64,000 nt of DNA from Nocardia colli. Its GTDB lineage: Bacteria; Actinomycetota; Actinomycetes; Mycobacteriales; Mycobacteriaceae. The first letter of the stretch is position 1, and every line of letters starts with the position of its first letter. The notes beneath the pieces are model-generated. The model saw only the letters and a program-made list of their open reading frames with translations. It did not search any database and had not been told where the DNA came from. Shown here piece after piece: positions 24,483 to 31,845 of this stretch. Location: positions 1-64,000 of the forward strand of contig NZ_VXLC01000016.1 of NCBI RefSeq assembly GCF_008704205.1. The letters run 5' to 3'. The position numbers and the translations under genes were made by a program.

Positions 24483-25505
24483 ATGCGCACCGCACTACAG
24501 CCGCGCCAGTTTCGCCGATCCGCGCAAGCGATGGCGACCGTCGCGCTCACCCTCCTGCTCGCGGTCGGCGCCGGAGCCTGCGCCACGACGACCGCCGCCG
24601 AGGTTTCCGCCTACGCCGCCGCCACCCAAGGCGACTCGAAGTTCGAGCAGACCTTCGAGCACGAGTTCGCCGACGTCGACGGCGTCCGGATGCACTATGT
24701 GAAGGGCGGCACCGGCACGCCGGTGGTGCTGATCCACGGCTGGCCGCAAACCTGGTTCGGCTGGTGGCCGATCATGCCCGCGCTCGCCGAACAGCACACC
24801 GTCTACGCCGTAGATCTCCCCGGTCTCGGCGACAGCACCGGCTCACCGACCGGCTACGACAAGGCCACGCTGGCCCGCTACGTGCACACCCTGATCGCCG
24901 ACCGTCTCGGCATCCGTGACGCCCGCGTCATCGGGCACGACTTCGGCGCTGCGGTGGCCTTCCAATACGCCGCCCAGTTCCCCGCGGATACGGCACGCCT
25001 CGGGTACCTGGATCTGCCCCTGCCCGGCCCGGCGATCGACGCGTCCACCTATCGGACCCTGAGCTGGCACATCGCCTTTCACGCTCAACCGCGGGTTCCC
25101 GAGGCGGTGGTCAGTGACGACGTCCGCGACTACCTGGCCCTGTTCTACCCCCAGGTCTCCTACGGCGGAACAGCTTTCGGCGGCACCTCGGACCACTCCC
25201 CGTTCACCGACACCGAAATAACCGAGTACGCCCGCACCTACAGCCGCCCCGAAGCCCTCACCGGCGGCTTCAACCTCTACCGCACCCTCGACAAAGACGT
25301 CACCGACACCATCGCGGTCGCCCCGACATCCGTCCCGACGCTGCTCATGGCCGCCCAAGGGCAGGTCGCTGCGATCCAGGCCACCGCCGCCCCGCGAATG
25401 ACCAATATCGTCCGCGCAGTGGACGTTCCGCACGCCGGTCACTGGCTGGTCGAGGAAAACCCTCAGTTCGTCACCGACGAACTACTGAGGTTCCTGAACG
25501 GATAG
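24483..25505 (+). CDS. Exported alpha/beta hydrolase, epoxide hydrolase-like
   Basis: The 340-residue protein has an N-terminal hydrophobic signal with a possible lipidation cysteine at C33 (VGAGAC). The hydrolase domain shows the HGWPQTWFGWW oxyanion motif, DLPGLGDS, the nucleophile D153 in VIGHDFGAA (aspartate, as in epoxide hydrolases and dehalogenases, not serine), and the catalytic histidine in VPHAGHWLVEENP. An exported member is slightly unusual. The stop codon lies within the first of four 20-bp tandem repeats. Confidence 0.85.
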   Translation: MRTALQPRQFRRSAQAMATVALTLLLAVGAGACATTTAAEVSAYAAATQGDSKFEQTFEHEFADVDGVRMHYVKGGTGTPVVLIHGWPQTWFGWWPIMPALAEQHTVYAVDLPGLGDSTGSPTGYDKATLARYVHTLIADRLGIRDARVIGHDFGAAVAFQYAAQFPADTARLGYLDLPLPGPAIDASTYRTLSWHIAFHAQPRVPEAVVSDDVRDYLALFYPQVSYGGTAFGGTSDHSPFTDTEITEYARTYSRPEALTGGFNLYRTLDKDVTDTIAVAPTSVPTLLMAAQGQVAAIQATAAPRMTNIVRAVDVPHAGHWLVEENPQFVTDELLRFLNG

Positions 25506-25568
25506 CCGGGTTCCTGAATGGACGGGCGGGTTCCAGAGTGGACTGCCGGGTTCCTAACTGGACAGCCA
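25489..25568 (+). repeat. Four 20-bp imperfect tandem repeats
   Basis: Units at 25489-25508, 25509-25528, 25529-25548 and 25549-25568 follow the consensus GGTTCCTGAATGGACNGCCG with an exact 20-base period. The first unit encodes the last codons and stop of the hydrolase (FLNG then TAG), and the others follow immediately. Because 20 is not a multiple of three they are not a coding duplication in frame. Confidence 0.8.
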
Positions 25569-25690
25569 GTTTTCGGCAATTCGCGTGATTTCCCGAATCT
25601 CTCGCCCAGACCGCCCGGTGGTGTCGGTGCGCGAGGATACGATCTGTCCGAACATCACGATGCGGTAACGGACGAGGGGAGGCTCGACCC

Positions 25691-26113
25691 ATGGGTAGCA
25701 GCGGGAAGTCTTTGGAAGAGCGGGTGCACGAGCTGGAGATCTGGCGAGATCAGCAGATCACGCGCGATACTGTCACGGTGACCCGATTCGAGGACGAGTT
25801 CGGCGCCGTGCACTCGAGGTTGGATGACCTCGATGCCGGTATGGCCGGGATCCGCGCGAGCATCGGCGACCTCGATGGTCGGTCGGTGGCGTCGCGGTTG
25901 ATCTCCATGAGTGTCGACATCGGCAACCTGGCAACCAGTCAGGAGTTGTTGAGCTGTCGTATGTCGACGGTGGAGTCGGATATCGGCACCATGAAGTTGG
26001 ACATCGGCGGCATGAAGTTGGACATCGACGGCTTGAAGTCGGATGTCGGCGGCATGAAGTCGGATATCGCCCAGATCCTGGGCATCTTGCGGAAGCCCAA
26101 CGGCAGCAGGTAG
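25691..26113 (+). CDS. Small coiled-coil protein of unknown function
   Basis: The 140-residue protein has GGGGAGG upstream of its ATG. The N terminus (LEERVHELEIWRDQQ) and middle are heptad-like. The C-terminal part is a run of 7-residue repeats, (I/V)-G/D-x-(M/L)-K-x-D, seen five times between about residues 97 and 128, ending ILGILRKPNG. It is probably an elongated, self-associating helix protein. A shorter relative lies at 27551, on the other side of an XRE/DUF397 pair, with a similar VGG...LRLLRK ending. No function is known. Confidence 0.7.
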   Translation: MGSSGKSLEERVHELEIWRDQQITRDTVTVTRFEDEFGAVHSRLDDLDAGMAGIRASIGDLDGRSVASRLISMSVDIGNLATSQELLSCRMSTVESDIGTMKLDIGGMKLDIDGLKSDVGGMKSDIAQILGILRKPNGSR

Positions 26114-26140
26114 TTCGAGCGGGCAGATGGGTAGATAGAA

Positions 26141-26171
26141 GTGAGACCCCCACGGGTAGTGGGGGTCTCAC
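26141..26171. terminator. Bidirectional hairpin terminator
   Basis: GTGAGACCCCCAC and GTGGGGGTCTCAC form a perfect 13-bp stem with a 5-base loop, between the convergent coiled-coil and DUF397 genes. Confidence 0.75.
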
Positions 26172-26185
26172 GTATTCAATGGGTG

Positions 26186-26392
26186 TTAGGGGCGGTTGAA
26201 CTCACCGTCGGTGACGCCTGCGGTGAAGGCGTCCCATTCTCCGGGGGTGAAGACCAGAGCTGGGCCGGTGGGGTTTTTGGAGTCGCGGACTCCGACCATG
26301 CCGCCGTCGAGATGTGCTATCTCGACGCAGTCTTTCGTGCCACTACTGCGCGTGCTCTTGAACCACCGTGCCTCGGTCAGGTCAACATTCAT
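26186..26392 (-). CDS. DUF397 domain protein
   Basis: The 68-residue protein matches DUF397 almost entirely: ARWFKSTRSSGTKDCVEIA near the start, VGVRDSKNPTGPALVFTP, then EWDAFTAGV. The ATG was chosen for AAAGGAG upstream. Such proteins nearly always accompany an XRE regulator of the DUF5753 type and are thought to act as its partner, sometimes likened to toxin-antitoxin pairs or differentiation switches in Streptomyces. Here it overlaps the end of that regulator gene by 11 bases. Confidence 0.92.
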   Translation of the reverse strand: MNVDLTEARWFKSTRSSGTKDCVEIAHLDGGMVGVRDSKNPTGPALVFTPGEWDAFTAGVTDGEFNRP

Positions 26393-27263
26393 TTGTGTAC
26401 TCCTTTGCAATATCGAGAATGAGTGCCTGGCTCTCCCTGTCACCAAGCGCCAGGCGTTTGATTTCCGTACATGCGTTACGATACGCGATGATCTCCTCTG
26501 AGCGCTCCAAATACATATCTCCGGTGAATCCTTGTACGTAGACCACGGGAGGCTCGGTTAGATATGCCGTCGAGTGCGGCGGGAACTCCAAAATTACGAA
26601 CATTCCAACCAGTAGGCCTTGATAGAAGCCGGCCGTTGCGGGAACCACTCGCACTGAGACATTCGCGAGTTGCGTGACCTCGGCCAATTGATGCAACTGG
26701 CCTACCATGACGTCTGCACCACCGGTTCGGCGACGCAGCGCGGACTCGTCTATGAATGCATCGAGAGTGATTGGTTTGATGCCGGTCAGTCGAGCTTGCC
26801 GTTGGGTTCCAATCTGTACCGCGGTCTCAGCTTCTTCTGGCGACATGGTCGGGTATGCGGTCCAGATCAATGCTCGGCGGTATTCGGCGGTCTGCAACAG
26901 CCCCGGTATGAGCGCCGTTTGATACGAAACCACGTGGTGGGCGGCGTCTTCCAAGCTGACGAACAGCCCGAAGCTCTTGGGGATCGCGCTGTCGAACGCA
27001 TGCCACCACCCCTTGGATTTCGTTTCCTCGGTGAGCGTCAACAGCACCTGCGTCAGCTCCGTCGACGCGTCATAGATCTCGCACAGCCGCTTGATGAACA
27101 ACGGGTTCAATCTGATCGGGATCCCGTTCTCCATCCGCCAGAATGTCTGTTTGCTGACGCCGATCGCGCTGCGTGCGGCTTCCGCGCTCACACTCGCCGC
27201 TTCGCGGGCTCGGCGGAGCTCGCGGGCCAGTAGCCTGCGGGGAAGGGTCGAACCAGTTGTCAT
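26382..27263 (-). CDS. XRE family regulator with DUF5753 domain
   Basis: The 293-residue protein has an N-terminal helix-turn-helix (ASVSAEAARSAIGVSKQTFW, residues 23-42) and a C-terminal DUF5753 domain (SLEDAAHHVVSYQTALIPGL near 107-126, then DVMVGQLHQLAEV and VRVVPATAGFYQG). The start at ATG 27263 fits family starts and has GGAG nearby. It is followed by, and overlaps, its DUF397 partner. The local DNA is less GC-rich than the average here, which suggests a mobile accessory pair. Confidence 0.9.
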   Translation of the reverse strand: MTTGSTLPRRLLARELRRAREAASVSAEAARSAIGVSKQTFWRMENGIPIRLNPLFIKRLCEIYDASTELTQVLLTLTEETKSKGWWHAFDSAIPKSFGLFVSLEDAAHHVVSYQTALIPGLLQTAEYRRALIWTAYPTMSPEEAETAVQIGTQRQARLTGIKPITLDAFIDESALRRRTGGADVMVGQLHQLAEVTQLANVSVRVVPATAGFYQGLLVGMFVILEFPPHSTAYLTEPPVVYVQGFTGDMYLERSEEIIAYRNACTEIKRLALGDRESQALILDIAKEYTNEC

Positions 27264-27387
27264 GGCTGCATCTCCGAAGGTCGCTAACGATGAGTTCATT
27301 CTGGAACCTCTGTATGGCAGCAACTTTGGAACCTTCCCGAATATTCGCCTGGCTCCGCCCCGGAAGGGTTCCGTCGGTGTGGCTGCG

Positions 27388-27558
27388 ATGGTGCACTTGT
27401 ATGTCCGGACCGCCGAACCGAATCGGCTTCCGGGGACATACAACCAGCTGACTGTAATGGAAGTTCGCCGATTGACCGAATTGCTCGGAAATGCACTACA
27501 ACAGGAACATTCCAGAATGGAGTTCCCTTTTCGGAAGGGTGTTATTGAAAATGGATGA
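27388..27558 (+). CDS. Small hypothetical protein divergent from XRE-DUF5753
   Basis: A 56-residue protein MVHLYVRTAEPNRLPGTYN... is read from ATG 27388. The same frame opens at ATG 27262, where the start codon would overlap the divergent XRE start within CATG; that would leave no promoter space, so the shorter form is preferred. Neither start has a clear ribosome site. Codon use is less GC-biased than the window, like the XRE gene. It overlaps the next small gene by eight bases (ATGGATGA), suggesting coupling. No family is recognised. Confidence 0.4.
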   Translation: MVHLYVRTAEPNRLPGTYNQLTVMEVRRLTELLGNALQQEHSRMEFPFRKGVIENG

Positions 27559-27769
27559 GGATTTGAAATGGCAGCTGGATGCCATGGAGAATCGGGACGC
27601 CCACCTGGAGTTCGGACTGTCGGTGCTCGCGGATCGAGCGCGGACGATCGATGAGCGACTGCGCTCGCTGGAGCGCGTGGTCGGTGCCGTCCGGTTCGAT
27701 GTGGGCGGACTCGCGGCCGACAGTGGGGAGGTGCTGCGCCTGCTCCGAAAGGTCTTCGGCGAGGAGTAA
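27551..27769 (+). CDS. Small coiled-coil protein, relative of the 25691 gene
   Basis: The 72-residue protein MDEDLKWQLDAMENRDAHLE... is largely helical with heptad spacing and ends VGGLAADSGEVLRLLRKVFG, resembling the end of the 140-residue protein at 25691. Its start overlaps the stop of the upstream small gene. The arrangement coiled-coil, DUF397, XRE, small ORF, coiled-coil suggests these proteins form one accessory unit, but no activity is known. Confidence 0.55.
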   Translation: MDEDLKWQLDAMENRDAHLEFGLSVLADRARTIDERLRSLERVVGAVRFDVGGLAADSGEVLRLLRKVFGEE

Positions 27770-27790
27770 TTCGGCGGGCGACCCGCATGC

Positions 27791-27822
27791 GGGCCCCGGC
27801 ACTGAAGGGAGTGCCGGGGCCC
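27791..27822. terminator. Strong bidirectional hairpin
   Basis: GGGCCCCGGCACT and AGTGCCGGGGCCC form a perfect 13-bp stem with a 6-base loop between convergent genes. A second palindrome, CCCGCATGCGGG, overlaps its left edge. Confidence 0.75.
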
Positions 27823-27830
27823 CGGGTAGA

Positions 27831-28681
27831 TCAGTCGCCGAGGCCGAATCGTTCGGCGAAGCGGGACATCTCGTCGAACTGGTCCTCGGGATCGATGCTG
27901 CCGATGACGATCCGGGTCACCCCTTCGGCGGCCAGTCCGGCGACGCGCTCGGCGGGCATGTCGATCGATCCCCAGCGGGTGTATTCGAGCGCGTCCGGAT
28001 CACGGCCTGCGGCAACGGCTTCCGAACGGGCGAGGTCGAGTTGAGCGGCGCGTTCGGCAGGGCCGAGCATCCCGCCGGGGAAGTAGCCGTCGCCACGTCG
28101 GCCGGCTCGGCGGGCGGCGGCTCGGCTGGAGCCGCCGACGTGGATCGGCAGCTGCGGCACGCCAACGGGTTTCGGGAAGCTGACCAGCGAGTCGAAGGCG
28201 AAGAACTCGCCGTCGAAGCTGACCCCTCCGCATCGCCGGACCACAGCAGTCGCAGCACGTCGATCGCTTCGTCGGTGCGCCGCCCGCGGGTGGCGAAGTC
28301 GACGCCCGTCGCCGTCGCTTCGCCCGGCAGCGTGCCCAACCCGACGGTCAGCAACCGCATCCGCCCGCGCGAGAGCACATCGATGGTCGCGAGACGTTTG
28401 GCCAGCAGCACCGGGTGCCGGTAGGGCAGCAGCAGCACGCCGGTGCCGAGCAGGAGCCGCTGGGTTGCCGCGGCGACGAAACTCAGGCAGTCCAGCGGAT
28501 CGGGATAGGGGAGTGTGGCAGGCATCTCGAAGTTGCCGACCTTCGCACCCGGATACAGCGCGATGTGATCCGGGAGATACAGCCCCTCGAATCCGCAGGC
28601 CTCCGCATGCTGGGCGAAGGCGATGATCCGGTCCGGGTCGGCCCCGTAGAACGGTGTGCTGTAACTGATCGCAAACTTCAT
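27831..28681 (-). pseudogene. F420-dependent LLM oxidoreductase interrupted by a frameshift
   Basis: The N-terminal half (MKFAISYSTPFYGADPDRII... to DVLRLLWSGDAEG) and the C-terminal half (VSFDGEFFAFDSLVSFPKP... to FAERFGLGD) lie in two different minus-strand frames and together make one normal LLM-class protein of about 283 residues. The break is at a run of four C (28223-28226; GGGG on the coding strand); one more G would restore a single frame. This is either a recent pseudogene or a homopolymer sequencing error. The start has GAGGAAC upstream. A MerR regulator lies directly upstream on the same strand. Confidence 0.8.
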
Positions 28682-28754
28682 CGGTGTTCCTCGGCTGACG
28701 TGGGCAGCGACGATCGCGCAACCGGCCCATCGAGACCGGTTGCCGGACAGGAGG

Positions 28755-29126
28755 TCAGGAGAACTGGCAGGCAGGCGGCTGCTCGGCGCCGGCGATCCGG
28801 TCCTGCAATTGCCCCCGCAACGCGGCCAGCCGGGTGAGTGCGTCGTCCACCTCGTCGAGCTTGCGCCGCAGCACCGCGACCGAGTCCGGGCACACATCCC
28901 CGGAGCTGTGGCCGGCCCGCAGGCAGGTGATGAAGGGGTGGATGTCGTCCAAGGCGAAGCCGTCCGCGAGCAACGTCCGAATCTTGCGCACCACCGGTAG
29001 TTCCGTCGCGTCGTAGACCCGATATCCGTTGGTGGAGCGGCTCGCCCGCACCAGCCCGTGCTGCTCGTAGTACCGCAGGGTGCGGGTACTCGTGCCGGCC
29101 TGTTGCGCCAGCTCACCGATCAGCAT
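28755..29126 (-). CDS. MerR family transcriptional regulator
   Basis: The 123-residue protein starts MLIGELAQQAGTSTRTLRYY, the canonical MerR helix-turn-helix, followed by NGYRVYDATELPVVRKI and a dimerisation helix (AVLRRKLDEVDDALTRLAAL). Two cysteines (CLRAG and DVCPDS) lie before the helix, but the metal-site pattern of true metal sensors is not complete. It is upstream of the LLM oxidoreductase, which is the likely target. Confidence 0.9.
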   Translation of the reverse strand: MLIGELAQQAGTSTRTLRYYEQHGLVRASRSTNGYRVYDATELPVVRKIRTLLADGFALDDIHPFITCLRAGHSSGDVCPDSVAVLRRKLDEVDDALTRLAALRGQLQDRIAGAEQPPACQFS

Positions 29127-29231
29127 CCGACCTCCTCCGAGCGACCGTCACGGCCACGCTAAACGTTGTCGCCGGTGTCAACGCAAGACGGCGGCGGAAG
29201 AATCCGCCGCCGTCTCAGCCGAGAGGTTCGC

Positions 29232-30194
29232 TCAGAACTCCCAGTCTTCGTCTTCGGTGTTCACGGCCTTGCCGATCACGTAGCTCGAACCCGACCCGGA
29301 GAAGAAGTCGTGGTTCTCGTCCGCGTTCGGTGAAAGCGCCGACAGGATGGCCGGATTCACCTCGGTCTCGTCCTTCGGGAACAGGCCCTCGTAGCCGAGG
29401 TTCATCAGCGCCTTGTTCGCGTTGTAGCGCAGGAACTTCTTGACGTCCTCGGTGAGGCCGACCTCGTCGTAGAGGTCCTGGGTGTATTCGACCTCGTTGT
29501 CGTACAGCTCGAACAGCAGCTCGAAGGTGTAGTTCTTCAGCTCCTCGCGCTCGGCCTCGCTGACCAGCTCCAAGCCCTTCTGGTACTTGTAGCCGATGTA
29601 GTAGCCGTGCACGGCCTCGTCGCGGATGATCAACCGGATCAGGTCGGCGGTGTTGGTGAGCTTGGCCCGCGACGACCAGTACATCGGCAGGTAGAAGCCC
29701 GAGTAGAAGAGGAAGCTCTCCAGCAGCGTCGAGGCCACCTTGCGCTTGAGCGGATCGTCGCCGTTGTAGTAGTCCAGCACGATCTCGGCTTTGCGCTGCA
29801 GGTTGCGGTTCTCCTCCGACCAGCGGAACGCGTCGTCGATCTCCCTGGTGGAGCACAGCGTGGAGAAGATCGAGCTGTAGCTCTTCGCGTGCACCGATTC
29901 CATGAACGCGATGTTGGTGTACACCGCCTCCTCGTGCGGGGTCAGCGCGTCCGGGATCAGGCTCACCGCGCCGACCGTGCCCTGGATGGTGTCCAGCAGC
30001 GTGAGGCCGGTGAAGACCCGCATGGTCAGCTGCTTCTCATCGGCGGTCAACGTGCCCCACGAGGGGATGTCGTTGGACACCGGAACCTTCTCGGGCAGCC
30101 AGAAGTTGCCGGTCAGCCGGTCCCAGACCTCGGCATCCTTCTCGTCGGGCACCCGATTCCAGTTGATGGCCGATACCCGATCGATCAGTTTCAT
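29232..30194 (-). CDS. nrdF: Ribonucleotide reductase class Ib small subunit (NrdF)
   Basis: The 320-residue protein carries the diferric or dimanganese site: the E-x2-H motif MESVHAKSY near residues 96-104, whose tyrosine is in the radical position, a middle glutamate in LLESFLFYSG, and the second E-x2-H in IIRDEAVHGYY near 190. The C terminus EDEDWEF matches the tail that docks with NrdE. ATG was set by GGAGGCAGG upstream. It supplies the radical for making deoxyribonucleotides. NrdH, NrdI and NrdE genes are not next to it. Two NrdR-like boxes lie 55-103 bases upstream. Confidence 0.95.
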   Translation of the reverse strand: MKLIDRVSAINWNRVPDEKDAEVWDRLTGNFWLPEKVPVSNDIPSWGTLTADEKQLTMRVFTGLTLLDTIQGTVGAVSLIPDALTPHEEAVYTNIAFMESVHAKSYSSIFSTLCSTREIDDAFRWSEENRNLQRKAEIVLDYYNGDDPLKRKVASTLLESFLFYSGFYLPMYWSSRAKLTNTADLIRLIIRDEAVHGYYIGYKYQKGLELVSEAEREELKNYTFELLFELYDNEVEYTQDLYDEVGLTEDVKKFLRYNANKALMNLGYEGLFPKDETEVNPAILSALSPNADENHDFFSGSGSSYVIGKAVNTEDEDWEF

Positions 30195-30249
30195 CCTGCC
30201 TCCACACCTTTCCCGAGCCCGCTGCCGTGACGGATCTTCTCTCCCCGGG

Positions 30250-30297
30250 ACACTACTCCTTGGGGGTGACAAGTCCGTGCAGCACAACACCTTGTGT
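30250..30297 (-). promoter_or_regulatory. Paired NrdR-box-like sites upstream of nrdF
   Basis: ACACTACTCCTTGGGG (30250-30265) and GCACAACACCTTGTGT (30282-30297) each resemble the 16-bp NrdR box (ACAC...TTGTGT). Their starts are 32 bases apart, about three helical turns, which is the usual spacing for paired NrdR boxes. The second site is the better match. NrdR represses ribonucleotide reductase genes when dATP/ATP is bound. Confidence 0.55.
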
Positions 30298-30483
30298 CGC
30301 AGCGATGCATGTCACCGAGGCGAGAAACGCCGGGAGCCATCGCGTGCGGCCCCCATTCTGCGCCACGATCGCCCGAACAGCCACATCGGTGCGGGCGCGC
30401 CGCGCGAGATCGCCGAATGTTTGCTTGATCAGCCGCTACGTTGGGCCGAAAGGTGTACCCGCGTCTCGGAAGGAGTGTGTCTC

Positions 30484-30882
30484 ATGACCAGTCCCGGACC
30501 CGTCCGGACCGGCCCGGTGCTCAACGACATGACCATCTTCGCCGGCGTCCTCATCCTCATCACCGGCCTGCTGCACCTATTGACCGCGATTGCCGCCATC
30601 GCGGGCCGCGACATCTTCGTCGTCACCAAGGACCAGGTCTTCCTGGTCGACGTTACCGCCTGGGGCTGGATCCACCTCGCGATCGCCGCCCTCGTCCTGA
30701 TCGCCGGCTTCGCCATAGTCACCGGCAAAACCTGGGGCTACCTGGCCGGCATCGTGATGGCCGCGATCAGCATCCTCGACAACTTCCTCTTCGCCCCCAT
30801 CTACCCCTTCTGGTCCCTCGTCATCATCGCCATCGACATCCTCATCATCTGGGCCCTCGCCCGCCAGTTCGCCATCCAGTAA
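30484..30882 (+). CDS. DUF7144 family membrane protein
   Basis: The 132-residue protein has four membrane helices (about residues 18-38, 60-80, 86-102 and 107-126) and the actinobacterial pattern AWGWIHLAIAALVLIAGFAI followed by TWGYLAGIVMAAIS. AAGGAG lies upstream of the ATG. The family has no known role. It is divergent from nrdF and followed by a strong hairpin. Confidence 0.8.
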   Translation: MTSPGPVRTGPVLNDMTIFAGVLILITGLLHLLTAIAAIAGRDIFVVTKDQVFLVDVTAWGWIHLAIAALVLIAGFAIVTGKTWGYLAGIVMAAISILDNFLFAPIYPFWSLVIIAIDILIIWALARQFAIQ

Positions 30883-30890
30883 CCCGAACC

Positions 30891-30928
30891 CTCGGCCCCG
30901 GCAAGGCCTTTGACCTGCCGGGGCCGAG
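30891..30928 (+). terminator. Hairpin terminator after the DUF7144 gene
   Basis: CTCGGCCCCGGCA and TGCCGGGGCCGAG form a perfect 13-bp stem with a 12-base loop, eight bases after the stop. Confidence 0.7.
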
Positions 30929-30985
30929 TCGTGTTCCTACCCCCGTGACGTGGCACGCCGCGCGGCGCTGGAGACTTGGCAAGAC

Positions 30986-31003
30986 TTCTGAAAAAGTTCA
31001 GAA
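30986..31003 (+). promoter_or_regulatory. Perfect 7-bp palindromic operator before the TA-like pair
   Basis: TTCTGAA, AAAG, TTCAGAA at 30986-31003 is a perfect dyad ending seven bases before the ATG of the antitoxin-like gene. The position fits autoregulation by an antitoxin DNA-binding domain. Confidence 0.5.
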
Positions 31004-31010
31004 TAGAGCC

Positions 31011-31469
31011 ATGGTTACTGAGGTGCAGTGGAGCGAGCTACAACGCGACCCCAAGGCGGTCGCCAAGCTGGCCGATCAGGGCGACGTCCGGGTGCGGCGT
31101 CGTGATGGTGCGCCTTTGTTGCTGATTCGGGAAGACCGTGCTCAGGAGACGTCCGAAGGTTCGATCACCGCCGCACGCGCGCTGCGTAACGTACTGATTC
31201 ACTTGCCTGCCGATATCGCGGCGCGTGCCCTGCTGGACGAGTTTCCGTGGGTCGACGTGCTTCCGCTGGAAGCCCAAGCACGGTTCGTCAAAGACTTTGC
31301 CCGTGCTTTCCAGGCCTCGGCGGAGCTGGGCCAGTGGTCCGTGCTCGCGCAGGCAATCGTGGAATGGCGAAGCACCGCGGCGATTTACGCCGACCCGGTC
31401 CTCGCTGAGCAACTGTCCGGTCCGTTGGACGACGACTTCGGTCCGGTGACCGAACCAGTGGGGGATTGA
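31011..31469 (+). CDS. Phd-like antitoxin-type protein
   Basis: The 152-residue protein begins with a Phd/YefM-like fold (VQWSELQRDPKAVAKLADQG, then VRVRRRDGAPLLLIRED), as in prevent-host-death antitoxins. The longer C-terminal part (ALRNVLIHL..., FPWVDVLPLEAQARFVKDFA) is helical and is probably the toxin-neutralising region. It is followed after two bases by a small gene with a RelE-like ending. A perfect palindrome sits just before its start. The reading as an antitoxin is inference from fold pattern and arrangement. Confidence 0.65.
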   Translation: MVTEVQWSELQRDPKAVAKLADQGDVRVRRRDGAPLLLIREDRAQETSEGSITAARALRNVLIHLPADIAARALLDEFPWVDVLPLEAQARFVKDFARAFQASAELGQWSVLAQAIVEWRSTAAIYADPVLAEQLSGPLDDDFGPVTEPVGD

Positions 31470-31471
31470 AG

Positions 31472-31825
31472 ATGCCGGCCAAGCGGGGTGATCGGGTCGC
31501 GCCACCTGCGCGGCCAGGTGGGTGGGAGGCGCGTTTCGCGACCTCGGAAGCCGCGAAGGGGTGGGAAGACCTATGCCGGGCAGCACGATCCAACACGTGG
31601 GAGGCATGGATCGTGCTGACCGAGCGCCCGACTACACCAGAGAACTCTGCGCGCCAACATCGGCTCCGAGATCGCTTCGCTACGCGGGCAATTGGTGGAC
31701 GAACCCTGGAACAGTGGCAATACGAGGTCACCGCCGGTGGCCGGATCTGGTACTGCCCAGATCCTGACGCGCGCATCGTATGGGTGGTTCTCGCGGGGTT
31801 GAGCCATCCCAAAGGGACCGAGTAA
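31472..31825 (+). CDS. Putative RelE-fold toxin or partner protein
   Basis: The 117-residue protein follows the antitoxin-like gene (TGA, two bases, ATG). It is basic, with AKGWEDLCRAARSNTWEAW and RLRDRFATRAIGGRTLEQWQ in the middle, and ends with the RelE/ParE-like strand pattern GGRIWYCPDPDARIVWVVLA and HPKGTE. RelE-type toxins cut mRNA on the ribosome; whether this one does is not shown. Its catalytic residues cannot be assigned with certainty. It converges on the exporter operon with 20 bases between. Confidence 0.6.
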   Translation: MPAKRGDRVAPPARPGGWEARFATSEAAKGWEDLCRAARSNTWEAWIVLTERPTTPENSARQHRLRDRFATRAIGGRTLEQWQYEVTAGGRIWYCPDPDARIVWVVLAGLSHPKGTE

Positions 31826-31845
31826 GTAGGTGGATCTGGCCGGCG

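Noticed and set aside
25471..25692. Minus-strand small ORF over the 20-bp repeats
   Set aside because: Its composition follows the repeats and there is no ribosome site; it is not considered a gene.
30891..30928. CRISPR-like repeat among GC hairpins
   Set aside because: The hairpins at 26141, 27791 and 30891 differ in sequence and each follows a stop codon, so they are terminators and not an array.
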